DNA of 64,000 nucleotides. Source: Thermonema rossianum DSM 10300 (GTDB taxonomy: Bacteria; Bacteroidota; Bacteroidia; Cytophagales; Thermonemataceae). A program made the position numbers and the translations under genes. The notes beneath the pieces were generated by a model, which did no database searches, was not told the origin of the DNA, and was given only the letters and a program-made list of their open reading frames with translations. Positions 24,707-34,496 of the stretch are shown one piece after another. The stretch is from positions 45,780 through 109,779 of the forward strand of contig NZ_AUGC01000012.1 of assembly GCF_000426825.1 (NCBI RefSeq), written 5' to 3'. Numbering within the stretch: position 1 is the first letter of the stretch; each line of letters opens with the position of its first letter.

Positions 24707-25033
24707 TTAGCTTTTTAATTTCGGGTTGTTTTTATGTCTTTCCTTGTCGCGCCGGGTCTTTTTTTCAAGTGAGCGCTGCATGGCTTCTTCCAAGTCCACG
24801 CCTGTTTGATTGGCAAGACAGGTCAATACGAAGAGTATATCGGCCATTTCTTCTGCAAGATTGGGCACTTCGCCTGCTTTAAAAGACTGTTCGCCGTAAA
24901 GACGTGCCATCACACGCGCCAGTTCGCCTACTTCTTCCATAAGTATGGCGGTGTTGGTAAGCTCATTGAAATAGCGCACACCATGACTTTTTATCCATTC
25001 ATCAACGGTTTGTTGCAGCTCTTTTAGTGTCAT
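24707..25033 (-). CDS. MazG-like nucleotide pyrophosphohydrolase
   Basis: A 108-residue single-domain all-alpha NTP pyrophosphatase. The metal-binding EExxE motif (MEEVGELARV, about residue 30-38) and the ExxD motif (EEMADILF, about 61-68) are both intact. Members hydrolyse non-canonical or excess nucleoside triphosphates to the monophosphate and pyrophosphate. It overlaps the glycosyltransferase gene by 32 bp and sits 10 bp before the MscS gene, so it is embedded in the metG operon. The substrate cannot be predicted. Confidence 0.9.
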   Translation of the reverse strand: MTLKELQQTVDEWIKSHGVRYFNELTNTAILMEEVGELARVMARLYGEQSFKAGEVPNLAEEMADILFVLTCLANQTGVDLEEAMQRSLEKKTRRDKERHKNNPKLKS

Positions 25034-26153
25034 ACTTCCGGTTTTTCCATTCTATTTCCTTTTGAAAGACTATGTAAATTAGCAATAAAAGATGAAAGAC
25101 ATAAGCATACAATTCATAGGCTACGAAATAAAAGAGAGAAGGCAAGGGGTAGTTCAGCTTTCTGAAAGCAAAGGCAATAATTGCAGACTGCAACAGCCAT
25201 TTGACCATCCACACTTCTGCCACGTGAAGCGGCATGCTGAAAGCAAGTGCCACGCCGGCAATGCCCCATAGCATGGGAAGGGCAAGTATTGCCCGGATGC
25301 CTAACGGAAGTGAAAAGAGTCCTTCTATCCATCGGCGGCGTTGTTTCAGTAGTGCCTTCCAGCTGTCAAGAGCAAGGGTACGACAACTGACTTCCGCAGA
25401 AAAAATATGCAGTAGCCGGTAGCCCTTTTTCTGTATGGCATGACTGAGGGCATAATCTTCGGTCACATGAAAAGGTATATTTTCATAGCCGCCCACTGCC
25501 CGGTAAGCCTTGGGGCAAACCATCATGTTGTTGCCCAGAGCCGTGAGCGGGCGCCTCATGCGAAAGAAAGCATAAAGCATGGTTTGGGCGAAAGTCCAAT
25601 CGATGCTTTGCAATTTGCCCAAAAGCCCTTTTCCATCGGCAAAGGTGAAGCCGGTGGCGATGCCCACGCCCGGCGAATAGGCGTGCAAATAGGATTTTAT
25701 CCATGAAACGGGCGCTTCCGTGTCGGCATCTAAGATAAAGACAAAACTTCCGGTGGCATGCTGCATCAATTGATGCAAAACGTTGGCTTTTCCACGCAGG
25801 TTGGGGTGGTTCGAGGGCGCTATGTCGAGCAGTTGAAAACTTTTTTGTTGTGTTGCCGGCAGTTGTTTGATAAAAGCTGAAACCACTTCAGCGGTGTCAT
25901 CGGTCGATTGGTCATTGCCTATAAGTATTTGCAGGCGGTGGGGGGGGTAATCGAGCCGGGTGAGCGAGTGCAAACAGCGCCGGATGGTGGCGGCTTCGTT
26001 GCGGGCTGCTATTAAGACACTGACTTGGGGGTAGTCTTCTGCAGCTTTTTTGTCGAAAGAAACACTGCTTGCCCGGAATACAGCCCGGGCAAGCAGCAAG
26101 TAATAAATAATCAAAAGAAAAGTAAGGAGCCCAAAAAAAAGAAACAGGTTCAT
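25002..26153 (-). CDS. Membrane glycosyltransferase family 2
   Basis: A 383-residue processive-type GT2. An N-terminal membrane span (LFFGLLTFLLIIYYLLL) precedes the GT-A domain, with VSVLIAARNEAATIRRCL, the sugar-nucleotide Asp region NDQSTDDT, the metal-binding DADTEAP and the QRRRWIEG motif typical of hyaluronan/cellulose-synthase-like enzymes. Several C-terminal spans follow. It probably builds or elongates a surface polysaccharide or glycolipid. Its start is 11 bp after the metG stop and its end overlaps the MazG-like gene. Confidence 0.9.
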   Translation of the reverse strand: MNLFLFFGLLTFLLIIYYLLLARAVFRASSVSFDKKAAEDYPQVSVLIAARNEAATIRRCLHSLTRLDYPPHRLQILIGNDQSTDDTAEVVSAFIKQLPATQQKSFQLLDIAPSNHPNLRGKANVLHQLMQHATGSFVFILDADTEAPVSWIKSYLHAYSPGVGIATGFTFADGKGLLGKLQSIDWTFAQTMLYAFFRMRRPLTALGNNMMVCPKAYRAVGGYENIPFHVTEDYALSHAIQKKGYRLLHIFSAEVSCRTLALDSWKALLKQRRRWIEGLFSLPLGIRAILALPMLWGIAGVALAFSMPLHVAEVWMVKWLLQSAIIAFAFRKLNYPLPSLFYFVAYELYAYVFHLLLLIYIVFQKEIEWKNRKYDTKRAATNR

Positions 26154-26164
26154 GGCAGAGGCTT

Positions 26165-28225
26165 TTAGCTGACTACAGCCCCGGCCTGCACGACCGCTTC
26201 AGGCGACACAAATACCAGCCGGCCGTCTTTATCTTCTGCCATCAGTACCATGCCTTGCGATTCTACCCCCATCATCTTACGGGGTGCCAGATTAGCCAGC
26301 ACACACACTTGTTTGCCCACCACTTCTTCGGCTGAGAAATGCTCGGCAATGCCACTTAAAATGGTGCGTACCTCACCGTTGCCCATATCCACGCTCAATT
26401 TGAGCAGTTTTTTACTTTTGGGCAGCTTTTCCGCCTCGCGTATGGTACCTATGCGGATATCGAGCTTGGCGAAGTCTTCGTATTGTATGGTGTCTTTGTA
26501 GCTATTGCCTTGGGCAATATCCTGATTGCTTTGGCTCATGCTCTTTAATTTTTCAATTTGTTTTTGAATAACTTCGTCTTCTATTTTTTCGAACAAATGC
26601 CCTATTTTTTGCACCGGTGTTCCTTCTGCAAGCAACTGCGGATTGCCGGCTTGTTCCCAGCTGCAATCGCCTTCCATCGCCAAGGCTTGAAGCAATTTTT
26701 GTGCGGTGAAAGGTAAGAAAGGCTGGGCAAGGATAGCCCAATTGCCTATCATCTGCAGGCAGTAGTGCAGCACGGTGGCAGTTCGTTCCGGATTTGTTTT
26801 GAAAAGCTTCCAAGGCTCTTGGTCCGTAAGGTATTTATTGGCCACACGCGCAAAATTCATCAGCTCTTGCAAGCCTTCCCGGAAGTGAAACTGCTCGACG
26901 GCTTGAGCTATTTTTTCGGGATATTGCCGGATGGCGTCTATCAACACTTGGTCATCGCCGGTGGGTTGACTTGCTGCCGGCACCTTGCCTTCAAAGAATT
27001 TGTGTGTGAGCACAAAGACACGATTCACCAGATTGCCTATATTGGCAACCAGCTCACTGTTGTTTTTCTCTTGGAAGTCTTTCCATGTGAAGTTGTTGTC
27101 TTTTGTTTCGGGGGCATTGGCTGTGAGTACATAGCGCAATACATCCTGTTTGCCGGGAAAATCTTCCAAATACTCATGCAGCCACACTGCCCAATTACGG
27201 GAAGTGGATATCTTTTCATTTTCTAAGTTCAGAAACTCATTGGCGGGTACGTTATCGGGCAAAATATAGCCGCCATGCGCTTTGAGCATCACCGGGAATA
27301 TGATGCAGTGAAAAACGATATTGTCTTTGCCTATGAAGTGAATAAGCCGTGTATCTTCCTTTTGCCAGTAGTCTTTCCACTTGTCGGCCTCGCCTTTTTG
27401 CCGGAAATATTCCATCGTAGCCGATATGTAGCCGATGGGGGCATCGAACCACACATAAAGCACTTTGCCCTCGGCACCTTCGACGGGCACTTTGACGCCC
27501 CAGTCCAGGTCACGGGTAACAGCCCGGGGCTGCAAGCCGGCGTCTATCCATGATTTGCATTGCCCGTAAACGTTGGTTTTCCAATCGTGACGGTGCTCTT
27601 CAAGTATCCATTGGCGCAGCCAGTTTTCATATTCGTTCAGTGGCAAATACCAATGCTTGGTTGCTTTTTTGACCGGTTGGGCACCGCTCAGCATAGAACG
27701 CGGGTTCAACAACTCTTCCGGGCTGAGGGTGGAACCACAACGTTCGCATTGGTCGCCATAGGCATTTTCATAGCCGCATTTGGGGCAGGTGCCTTGAATG
27801 TAACGGTCTGCAAGGAACTGACCGGCTTCCGGGTCATAGAATTGTTCCGTTACTTTTTCTATCAACTTGCCTTCATCGTAGAGTTTTTTGAAAAAGGCAG
27901 CGGCCACTTCATGATGCAGCGGCGAAGAAGTGCGGCTGTAGATGTCGAAGCTGATGCCAAATTGCTCGAATGAGTTTTTAATGAGTTGATGATATTTATC
28001 GACGACTTCCTGCACACTCATACCTTCTTTTTGGGCACGGATGGTGACAGGCACGCCGTGCTCGTCAGAGCCGCAGACAAACACCAGGTCACGCCCACGC
28101 AAACGCTGATAACGCGCATAGATGTCGGCGGGGATATATACACCGGCCAAGTGCCCGATATGTACCGGTCCGTTGGCATAGGGCAGAGCAGCCGTGATGG
28201 TATAACGTTGAAATGTTTTGGACAT
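26165..28225 (-). CDS. metG: Methionyl-tRNA synthetase with C-terminal tRNA-binding domain
   Basis: A 686-residue class I synthetase that charges tRNA-Met. HIGH appears as HIGHLAG (about residue 21) and the zinc knuckle as CPKCGY...CERCGS. The KMSKS loop is in the Bacteroidota-like form EKISTSRNW. An anticodon-binding helical domain follows. The last ~110 residues form an EMAP/Trbp111-like OB fold ([18 protein letters not shown]...[17 protein letters not shown]), so the enzyme carries its own dimerisation/tRNA-binding module. The frame extends to 28339, but homology begins at [20 protein letters not shown] and a promoter overlaps the extension, so the start is 28225. It heads a four-gene operon. 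Confidence 0.96.
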   Translation of the reverse strand: MSKTFQRYTITAALPYANGPVHIGHLAGVYIPADIYARYQRLRGRDLVFVCGSDEHGVPVTIRAQKEGMSVQEVVDKYHQLIKNSFEQFGISFDIYSRTSSPLHHEVAAAFFKKLYDEGKLIEKVTEQFYDPEAGQFLADRYIQGTCPKCGYENAYGDQCERCGSTLSPEELLNPRSMLSGAQPVKKATKHWYLPLNEYENWLRQWILEEHRHDWKTNVYGQCKSWIDAGLQPRAVTRDLDWGVKVPVEGAEGKVLYVWFDAPIGYISATMEYFRQKGEADKWKDYWQKEDTRLIHFIGKDNIVFHCIIFPVMLKAHGGYILPDNVPANEFLNLENEKISTSRNWAVWLHEYLEDFPGKQDVLRYVLTANAPETKDNNFTWKDFQEKNNSELVANIGNLVNRVFVLTHKFFEGKVPAASQPTGDDQVLIDAIRQYPEKIAQAVEQFHFREGLQELMNFARVANKYLTDQEPWKLFKTNPERTATVLHYCLQMIGNWAILAQPFLPFTAQKLLQALAMEGDCSWEQAGNPQLLAEGTPVQKIGHLFEKIEDEVIQKQIEKLKSMSQSNQDIAQGNSYKDTIQYEDFAKLDIRIGTIREAEKLPKSKKLLKLSVDMGNGEVRTILSGIAEHFSAEEVVGKQVCVLANLAPRKMMGVESQGMVLMAEDKDGRLVFVSPEAVVQAGAVVS

Positions 28226-28250
28226 AACTGTTTGAATTTGCGATAGTATG

Positions 28251-28258
28251 CAAATATA
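28251..28258 (-). promoter_or_regulatory. Bacteroidota -7 element (TATATTTG, minus strand) for metG
   Basis: On the minus strand TATATTTG lies 25 bp before the metG ATG. It directly abuts the T tract of the upstream terminator, so the terminator tail and the promoter share bases. No -33 TTTG at standard spacing is visible; that position falls inside the hairpin. Confidence 0.5.
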
Positions 28259-28259
28259 A

Positions 28260-28285
28260 AAAGGATGCGAGACTTCGCATCCTTT
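28260..28285 (-). terminator. Rho-independent terminator after the DUF3078 gene
   Basis: The perfect 11-bp stem AAAGGATGCGA / TCGCATCCTTT has a 4-nt loop. Read on the minus strand it is followed by TTTTTATATTTG. It separates the DUF3078 gene from metG. Confidence 0.88.
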
Positions 28286-28316
28286 ATGTTGAGTTTGAAC
28301 GGATGCTTGTTTGAAC

Positions 28317-29237
28317 TTAGGGAAGCGTATAAAGCACACCTATGTTGATGGCACTTTTGAACTGAGTGGCAGGACCTACGGTGCCATCGTCACGGGTTAC
28401 GGCCACATCTTCGTCATAAATCAAGTTGGTGGTTACTGTGGCATTGAACAGCTTGTTTACTTTGAAAATGAGCTGGTTTTCCCAGAATATGTCTATTTCC
28501 TGAAATTGGTCTTTGTATTCAGAAAAAGCAAGGAAGGAGGTTTTAAACCGCAGATTTTCCATTACCTCATAATCGACATTGATTTGCATGCTGATGCCTG
28601 CAATCTGGGTGCGTACTTTTTTGCCCGGTTCTACACCATAGGCACCTTGTTGAGAGAGGGTGTCGTCCAGCACAAAAGTAAGTTTCGAAGACAAAGGCGA
28701 AAGCGAAGCCGAAAAGCCATCTACTTTGTAGGTAATTCCCAAGGCAGTGTTGAGATAAGCGGGTGCCATGAACCGGGACACAAATACTTCCCGTTCATTG
28801 CCCAAAGAATCCTCTTCATATTTGAAGCCTTTGTCAAATTGGGTACGAAAATCTACATTGGCATTGAACTTCCAGTGCTTGCTGTCGAAGAGACGACGGC
28901 TGTAGTTGGAGCGCAGAATAATTTGGTCGTCGGTTTTGCGAAAAGGACGTTCCTTGCCCCCTTGCCGTGCTTGCCCATAGGCAAGGTCGAGGCTGTTTTG
29001 CCAGGTGCTGCGCTCTGTTTCGCGGTTGGCATTGACACTTGCCAAGCCGGTGATAGAAATAGAGCTTTGCCCACCACCTGCCCAGTTGGAAAGGGTTACT
29101 TGCGAAAAGTTCAAACCAAAAGAAGCCTTTTTGGTCCAGGGCGATATTTGGCGGGTGCTGTCTTGCGGGTTATCGGACTGCGCAAAAGAAAAGAAAGTGC
29201 TCATGTAGAAGCAGAGCAGCAAAGAAACATGTTTCAT
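28317..29237 (-). CDS. DUF3078 outer-membrane-type beta protein
   Basis: A 306-residue secreted protein with signal peptide [20 protein letters not shown]. The mature part has the DUF3078 signature [19 protein letters not shown] near residue 44, followed by alternating hydrophobic/polar beta strands and an aromatic-ended C-terminus (NIGVLYTLP), as expected for a small outer-membrane barrel. Members are widespread in Bacteroidota and have no assigned function. The gene lies 18 bp downstream of a response-regulator stop on the same strand and is closed by a strong terminator. Confidence 0.88.
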   Translation of the reverse strand: MKHVSLLLCFYMSTFFSFAQSDNPQDSTRQISPWTKKASFGLNFSQVTLSNWAGGGQSSISITGLASVNANRETERSTWQNSLDLAYGQARQGGKERPFRKTDDQIILRSNYSRRLFDSKHWKFNANVDFRTQFDKGFKYEEDSLGNEREVFVSRFMAPAYLNTALGITYKVDGFSASLSPLSSKLTFVLDDTLSQQGAYGVEPGKKVRTQIAGISMQINVDYEVMENLRFKTSFLAFSEYKDQFQEIDIFWENQLIFKVNKLFNATVTTNLIYDEDVAVTRDDGTVGPATQFKSAINIGVLYTLP

Positions 29238-29255
29238 ATCAAAAATGAGGGTTTT

Positions 29256-29678
29256 TTATGATGCCATAGAACTGAGTAAATCCCGTACGCTATTGAGCGA
29301 GTTTTCGGTCAATGGTTTGGTGATAAACTTAATTACATACTCGTTGTCCACGATCTTATCGATGTCACGTTTGTTGTCGGAGCTTGATAAGATGACGATT
29401 TTGCACTTTTTCTTTACTTCTTCGGGAAACATTTCGAACTCGAACAAAAACACGAAGCCGTCAACAATGGGCATGTTGATATCAAGGAAAATTAAATCGG
29501 GCAGGTTTTCCGGTGTGTTTACATTGGCTTCGATGTACTCGAGGGCGCTTTTTCCTGAGTTCTTTATCTCAACTCGATTGGCGAATTTGGTGATTTCTAT
29601 AATTCGCTTGCTGATGAAGTTATCCGTGTCGTTGTCATCAACGAGCATCACAAGGTCAACGGCAGGTGCTTTTTCCAT
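29256..29678 (-). CDS. Single-domain response regulator (CheY-like)
   Basis: A 140-residue receiver domain without an output domain. The acidic residues in VMLVDDNDTDNF, the phospho-acceptor Asp in LIFLDINMPIVDG (about residue 63) and the Lys in FITKPL are present. It lies 59 bp downstream of a large PAS-domain histidine kinase on the same strand, so that kinase is the natural phosphodonor (inference). On the minus strand TATTTTTG (29704-29711) upstream resembles a -7 box, allowing separate transcription. The DUF3078 gene follows after 18 bp. Confidence 0.92.
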   Translation of the reverse strand: MEKAPAVDLVMLVDDNDTDNFISKRIIEITKFANRVEIKNSGKSALEYIEANVNTPENLPDLIFLDINMPIVDGFVFLFEFEMFPEEVKKKCKIVILSSSDNKRDIDKIVDNEYVIKFITKPLTENSLNSVRDLLSSMAS

Positions 29679-29737
29679 AATGTTGTTAGCTTGTAGTTTT
29701 AAGCAAAAATAAACTTTTTTGGCAAAAATAAAAATGC

Positions 29738-32068
29738 TTAAAGCACAATCGTCTTTTCTTTCAATAGTGGCAGTGTGATGATGACTTCGGTGCCCTCGCC
29801 CAGTTGCGATTTTATTTCCACCTCGCCTTGCAGCTTTTGCACTACTTGCTTGATGATATAAAGTCCCAGTCCTGCTCCGCGGTTTTCTTCATTGCTTCGC
29901 TGAAACATGTGAAACAAATTCTGTTTTATGTTGTCGGCAATGCCCTTACCGTTGTCTTTGAACGAGAGTGTCCAAGTGTCTTGGTGGCACTCGATGGTAA
30001 TGTGGATATGCGTTTCCTCTTTATGCAAATCCTGGTAACGTATGCTATTGGAAAGAAGATGGTAGAGCACGATACGGAGACGGTTTTCGTCGCTAACAAG
30101 CTCTTCGGGGCATCCATTTATGAAATGAATACGGAGGCGGTCAGCATGGGGCAGGCTTTGCAGTTGCTCGTAGCAGTCATACACAATTTGCTCTACATCT
30201 ACATAGCCAAACTCCAGAGGTAGGTGCATGTTTCGGGAGAAATCTATCAAACTGTAGATGACTCGATCCAGCTTGGCCACACTTTTTTCTATGAGTTGAA
30301 TGTAGTGCGTTTTTTCTTGGTCGGACACGGGCATGCGCAGCAGCTGCAGCAAGCCTAAAATTGAGCTGAGCGGGGCACGCAGGTCGTGTGAAGAGCGATA
30401 AATGAAAGTATCGAGCTCGTAATTGCTTTTTTCGAGGGCAAGACGCATCTTTTCTTGCTCTGTGACGTCGCGGGCAATGACCGTGACGCCTGTAATTTGG
30501 GATTCTTCGATAATGGGGTAAAAGGCTACTTCATAGTGAACAGTGCCTTTTTCCTTGAAATGCAAGCGGTGGGGAACTTCCTGCTTTTCGCCAAGGAATG
30601 TTTTTTGAATATGCTCAAGCCAGAAATTCAGCTCTTCTTTGGGAAATACACCGGATAGGGGCTGACCGGCGGCTTCACGAAGGGCAGGCTTAAAGTGATG
30701 TATCAAGTTTAAAAATGCCGTGTTATAAGTTTTGACATGCAACTTCCTGTCAACGGAAAATATGGGATTATGAGAACTTTCGATGAGTGCCAGCAGATTG
30801 GCTTTCTCTTCTTTCAATTGATTTTCGTAGCGTATTTTTTCAGTCAGGTTGTGCAGGTAGAAAAGTATTTCATAATAACCTTTGCCTTCTTGCTCATCTT
30901 CAGGGCTCAACACCACGTACTGACACTGAAACCACTCCCATTCGCCGGCTTGGTTTTTCAAGCGTACTTGTATGGGAGGATATTCGTTTTTTTGACTTAT
31001 ATCCTGAAAATAGGCGCGCACGGTAGGGAAGTCCTGTGGATGCACAAGCTCCATGAGTTTATCCGGGCTGTCAATGGCTTTTTCTTTAAAACCTAAAATA
31101 TTAGGCTTATTGACATAACTGAAACGTATTTTTTGAAAGTCTTGTGTGTGTGCAACAATGATAATATCAGGTGAGTAGGCTGCCAGACGTTCGAAGCGTT
31201 GTTTGCTTATTTTCAGCAGGCGTTCATGGCGCTTGCGGTGGGTGATGTCTTGCTGAATGCCCAACACACCGATAACTGCCCCCTGTTCATCTAAAATAAG
31301 ACTGTAGTTGCCCTCATAGGTAGCCACACTGCCATCGGCGAGCTCTTTGGAAAAGGTAAAGCGGCATTGCTTCTTTTCCAGGAGGGTAGCCAGGAAGTGC
31401 TCATAAATTTCGTTCGAAGGAAACAAGCACCGTAGCGGTTGTTTGATCAATCCTTCTTCCGGTTTTAAACGGTACTGTTCTGCCAAAGAACGGTTATGCT
31501 TGGTGATTGTCAGGGTCTCTTGCAGGTGACGAAGGACAGCTAAAGGCGGCGTTTGCAATTCGCTGCGCCAACGCAGGGGAGTGGGGGTAATGGCAAAGAA
31601 AATAGCCGAAAGCGCTTGGTTGAAAAACAGCTGAAGGAGCCGCGCGTTTTGTTTGAGCTCCTCTTCATATTTGGTATATTGCTTGTAAATAGAAGCCGTG
31701 CCAAGCACTTGTTGGATGGCACTGTGCAGGTCGATGTCTGCAAAAGAGCGTTGAATCAAATGAACCATGCGACTTGTTTGGCACAGCTGATGCAAGGCAG
31801 GGGTCAACGCCAGACTTACAAACAAAATGGGTACAGACAGCTCTTGCAACAGTTGTTGAAAATAAATATCATCTATGAAGGCATCGTCCCATTCGGCAAT
31901 GATTAATTCCGGCTGATGACTTTCAAACACAGCTGCCCCTTGTTCAAAACTTTTATTTTTGGCTAAGACCACATAACCGAGAGATAACAGCCGCTCTTCC
32001 AATTCCATGGCTGAAACATGGTCATTGCTGATAAGTTGAATCAGGGGCTTTTGTCTTTGAATAATCAT
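29738..32068 (-). CDS. Multi-PAS sensor histidine kinase with degenerate N-terminal receiver-like domain
   Basis: A 776-residue cytoplasmic kinase. Residues 1-120 look like a receiver fold (LIQLISNDHVSA..., PELIIAEWDD, PILFVSLAL), but the phospho-acceptor position is not the usual LxxLDxxMP, so it is probably degenerate. Three PAS-type segments follow (about 165-290, 300-420 and 430-550), one with a PAC-like FLHNLTEKIRYEN. The HisKA box YRSSHDLRAPLSSI carries the phosphorylatable His, and the ATPase domain has DNGKGIADNIK and GAGLGLYI. There are no membrane spans, so signals are internal. An upstream in-frame extension to 32215 overlaps the divergent CYTH gene and is rejected. Confidence 0.9.
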   Translation of the reverse strand: MIIQRQKPLIQLISNDHVSAMELEERLLSLGYVVLAKNKSFEQGAAVFESHQPELIIAEWDDAFIDDIYFQQLLQELSVPILFVSLALTPALHQLCQTSRMVHLIQRSFADIDLHSAIQQVLGTASIYKQYTKYEEELKQNARLLQLFFNQALSAIFFAITPTPLRWRSELQTPPLAVLRHLQETLTITKHNRSLAEQYRLKPEEGLIKQPLRCLFPSNEIYEHFLATLLEKKQCRFTFSKELADGSVATYEGNYSLILDEQGAVIGVLGIQQDITHRKRHERLLKISKQRFERLAAYSPDIIIVAHTQDFQKIRFSYVNKPNILGFKEKAIDSPDKLMELVHPQDFPTVRAYFQDISQKNEYPPIQVRLKNQAGEWEWFQCQYVVLSPEDEQEGKGYYEILFYLHNLTEKIRYENQLKEEKANLLALIESSHNPIFSVDRKLHVKTYNTAFLNLIHHFKPALREAAGQPLSGVFPKEELNFWLEHIQKTFLGEKQEVPHRLHFKEKGTVHYEVAFYPIIEESQITGVTVIARDVTEQEKMRLALEKSNYELDTFIYRSSHDLRAPLSSILGLLQLLRMPVSDQEKTHYIQLIEKSVAKLDRVIYSLIDFSRNMHLPLEFGYVDVEQIVYDCYEQLQSLPHADRLRIHFINGCPEELVSDENRLRIVLYHLLSNSIRYQDLHKEETHIHITIECHQDTWTLSFKDNGKGIADNIKQNLFHMFQRSNEENRGAGLGLYIIKQVVQKLQGEVEIKSQLGEGTEVIITLPLLKEKTIVL

Positions 32069-32132
32069 AATCAACCTACGATTGAGCAAATAAAGTAATA
32101 AAAAAAAGCATAACTTAAAATAAAGTTTTGAT

Positions 32133-32609
32133 ATGGTTGAGATAGAGAGAAAGTTTATTGTTGATAAAGAGGAAGTTGCAAATATTATTAGAAACAAAGA
32201 AGGGAAGGCAATCATTCAAGCCTACCTGACAGAAAGCACGGAAATAAGTGTAAGAGTGCGAAAAAAAGGCGATAAAGGTTTTTTAACTATCAAAGGGAAA
32301 AGCGAGGGCATCCGGCGGGTAGAGTTTGAATACGAAATACCGGCACAAGATGTGGAACAAATGCTTGCCGCAATGCCTTTGCCAAGAGTAGAAAAAACAC
32401 GTTATGAAGTAGAATATGCCGGAAAATGTTGGGAAATAGATTGGTTTCACGGTGAAAACGAAGGCTTGGTATTGGCAGAAGTGGAACTTACACATGAAGC
32501 CGAGAGCATAGCAATACCTCCTTGGGTGAGCAAGGAGGTATCAAACGATGCCCGCTATTTTAACCAATACTTGGCATTTCATCCGTTTAAAACATGGGCT
32601 AATCGGTAG
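32133..32609 (+). CDS. CYTH-domain protein (inorganic triphosphatase / class IV adenylyl cyclase-like)
   Basis: A 158-residue triphosphate-tunnel metalloenzyme. The hallmark EIERKF (ExExK) is at residues 3-8. Alternating charged strands such as VRVRKKG, FLTIKGK and RRVEFEYEI line the tunnel, and late EVEL and a C-terminal DARYFNQYLA motif complete the CYTH core. Small bacterial members are mostly tripolyphosphatases, but nucleotide triphosphatase or cyclase activity cannot be excluded. It is more A+T-rich than its neighbours. It is divergent from the PAS kinase (64 bp) and its end overlaps the end of gldB by 11 bp in convergent orientation. Confidence 0.9.
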   Translation: MVEIERKFIVDKEEVANIIRNKEGKAIIQAYLTESTEISVRVRKKGDKGFLTIKGKSEGIRRVEFEYEIPAQDVEQMLAAMPLPRVEKTRYEVEYAGKCWEIDWFHGENEGLVLAEVELTHEAESIAIPPWVSKEVSNDARYFNQYLAFHPFKTWANR

Positions 32610-33684
32610 TGTAGTAGTTGCCTTTGTATTTTGATTCCCTTAATATTTTTTTGGCATCTTTTTCAGCCAACACTTGCTTAAGACTTAACTCCGGATGGCG
32701 TTCATGGTAACGGCGCACGATAAGATAGCCTGTCCATCGTCCTACTTCGCCGGGGCATTCTTTGCCTATGGGGTAGCAGAAAGGTGCCGGGTCCACATAG
32801 TCTTTCTTCACCAAGTGACTGGTTTCATAAAGCACGTTTTTGTCGATATAGTGCCGCCATATGGCCTGCTCGTTGGCCTGCAGGGTAAGCACCTGCTTTT
32901 CGGTATAGCCGAAAAGCGTGCTGTCGGGCAAGCAGGGCAACATGTTTTTAACAAAATAGAAGGCTTTGCCATAAAAAATCATATCGGCAAGCATGCTTTT
33001 GTCTTCGGGGTCTTCGTCAATAAAACGGGGCGCCAACATTTGCAGCACAAAAGGCACAATGGAGCCTCTATGATAGCGGCGTGCAATATAGAGCGGATAA
33101 GGAGGCTGAAAGCGGTATCCGGGTCCCATAAAAAACTCCATGCCTATGACTGCCATGTCGCCCGATACCATGAGGTCGGGGGTGCGGGTAACCGTGGCAC
33201 CGCTACCGTAGCCGGTGAAGAAAGTGTAAATGACAGGCGGGGTGAAACCGGGAAAGTGATATTTCACTCGTTTGAAAGCTTCTTCAAACTCTTTTTTTAA
33301 CCACTGCATGTCACCATAAGCCGCCTGCACCTCTTGGTACACGCTGTCCAAGGAAGGCGTATCGATGAGCCTGTAAAGCTCCTCAACCAAAAGGGAGTCA
33401 CTGGGCCATCGTGAACGCAAAAAATAACGCTCTGCAAAGTCCGGATATTGCTCAAGCCACCGGGCTACTTCTTCTTTACTGCGGCAGGCAAAGAGGGTGC
33501 TGTCGGTGCGCACGATTTGCACCTGTACATCTATGTTTTCCGTATCCACATCGGGCAGACAGCCATTGTCTGTTTCATTGTCTGAGAAATCGCAGGCAAG
33601 CAGCACAAGCAAAAGCGATGCACTGAAAAGAATGGTATGCCATTGTAGGCGGCAGTTTATACGCATCATGTTTATAGTTTGCAT
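32599..33684 (-). CDS. gldB: Gliding motility lipoprotein GldB homologue
   Basis: A ~361-residue envelope lipoprotein related to GldB, one of the core Gld proteins needed for gliding and type IX secretion in Flavobacterium. The N-terminus is hydrophobic and ends in a lipobox-like LLLVLLAC. The mature region has the family's NIDVQVQIVRTDSTLF start, VIYTFFTGYGSGA and GMEFFMGPGYRF segments, and the C-terminal EVGRWTGYLIV. Start candidates are 33684 (MQTINM) and a Met five residues on; the more upstream frame to 33741 spoils the signal peptide. It stands alone on the minus strand, with its end overlapping the CYTH gene. Confidence 0.85.
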   Translation of the reverse strand: MQTINMMRINCRLQWHTILFSASLLLVLLACDFSDNETDNGCLPDVDTENIDVQVQIVRTDSTLFACRSKEEVARWLEQYPDFAERYFLRSRWPSDSLLVEELYRLIDTPSLDSVYQEVQAAYGDMQWLKKEFEEAFKRVKYHFPGFTPPVIYTFFTGYGSGATVTRTPDLMVSGDMAVIGMEFFMGPGYRFQPPYPLYIARRYHRGSIVPFVLQMLAPRFIDEDPEDKSMLADMIFYGKAFYFVKNMLPCLPDSTLFGYTEKQVLTLQANEQAIWRHYIDKNVLYETSHLVKKDYVDPAPFCYPIGKECPGEVGRWTGYLIVRRYHERHPELSLKQVLAEKDAKKILRESKYKGNYYTTD

Positions 33685-33821
33685 TTTGAGCGTGAGCTTC
33701 GTTTGGTTTTTATATTCAAGCTGATGGCATTTAAGATACAAAAGGCAGCGCCAAGGTTCTACTGCACTCTGTTCGACAAGGGGCGGAATGATAAGTAAAC
33801 CAATCTATCGGCTTACTTTTT

Positions 33822-34406
33822 TTAGACTTTAAAGTATTCCGGTTCGTTGCCTTCTTTCCATTTGATATTGCAGCCGATGCTGGGTATCTGTTCCTTGGGA
33901 ATACTTCCCCCTTCACAGAGGGCGTGCAGCACCTTGCGCAGGTCTTCGCCCGTAGGCGGTATATTGTTACCCGGGCGGGAGGCATCGAACTGCCCACGAT
34001 ATACACATTTCAAACCGGCATCGAACACATTGATATCCGGTGTGCAGGCAGCAAAGTAGGCTTTGGCTACTTCTTGGCTTTCGTCAAAGAGGTAAGGAAA
34101 CGGAAAACGGTGTTGTTGGGCAAACAACAGCATTTTGTCGGGGGCGTCGTCCGGATAGCGGCTCACGTCGTTGGCGTTGATGGCTACAAAACCGATGCCC
34201 TGTGGCATGAACTCTTGTGCCACTTCCACGAAAGCGTCTATCATGTGTTTTACATACGGACAATGGTTGCAGATGAAAGCCACCACCGTGCCTTTTTCGC
34301 CTTTCACGTCTTCGAGGGTGATGGTTTTACCGGAAATGACATCCGGCAAAGCAAAAGCAGGTGCTTCAAAGCCCAAAGGTATGGAGTAAGTAGGGGTTTT
34401 TGCCAT
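33822..34406 (-). CDS. Thioredoxin-fold (AhpC/TSA-type) protein
   Basis: A 194-residue redoxin. The early GFEAPAFALPDVISGKTITL and VVAFICNHCPYVKHMID segments fit the thioredoxin-like peroxidase/reductase fold, with a CNHC (CxxC) motif near residues 45-48 followed by the usual Pro. A later ACTPDINVFD strand and GQFDASRPGNN loop match the common 'thioredoxin family protein' of this length. There is no signal peptide, so it should be cytoplasmic. It is divergent from truA across 90 bp. The substrate is unknown; disulfide reduction or peroxide removal are the likely options. Confidence 0.88.
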   Translation of the reverse strand: MAKTPTYSIPLGFEAPAFALPDVISGKTITLEDVKGEKGTVVAFICNHCPYVKHMIDAFVEVAQEFMPQGIGFVAINANDVSRYPDDAPDKMLLFAQQHRFPFPYLFDESQEVAKAYFAACTPDINVFDAGLKCVYRGQFDASRPGNNIPPTGEDLRKVLHALCEGGSIPKEQIPSIGCNIKWKEGNEPEYFKV

Positions 34407-34496
34407 GATTGATGGTTTTTTACTGCTTCTTTAAAACAAAGGTAAAACTATCTCATAAAAAAATAAATCCTTAGCTTTGTTCCCAAGTAAAGACTT

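Noticed and set aside
32069..32215. Longer N-terminus for the PAS histidine kinase
   Set aside because: It would overlap the divergent CYTH gene, and the hydrophobic stretch is a by-product of A+T-rich intergenic DNA.
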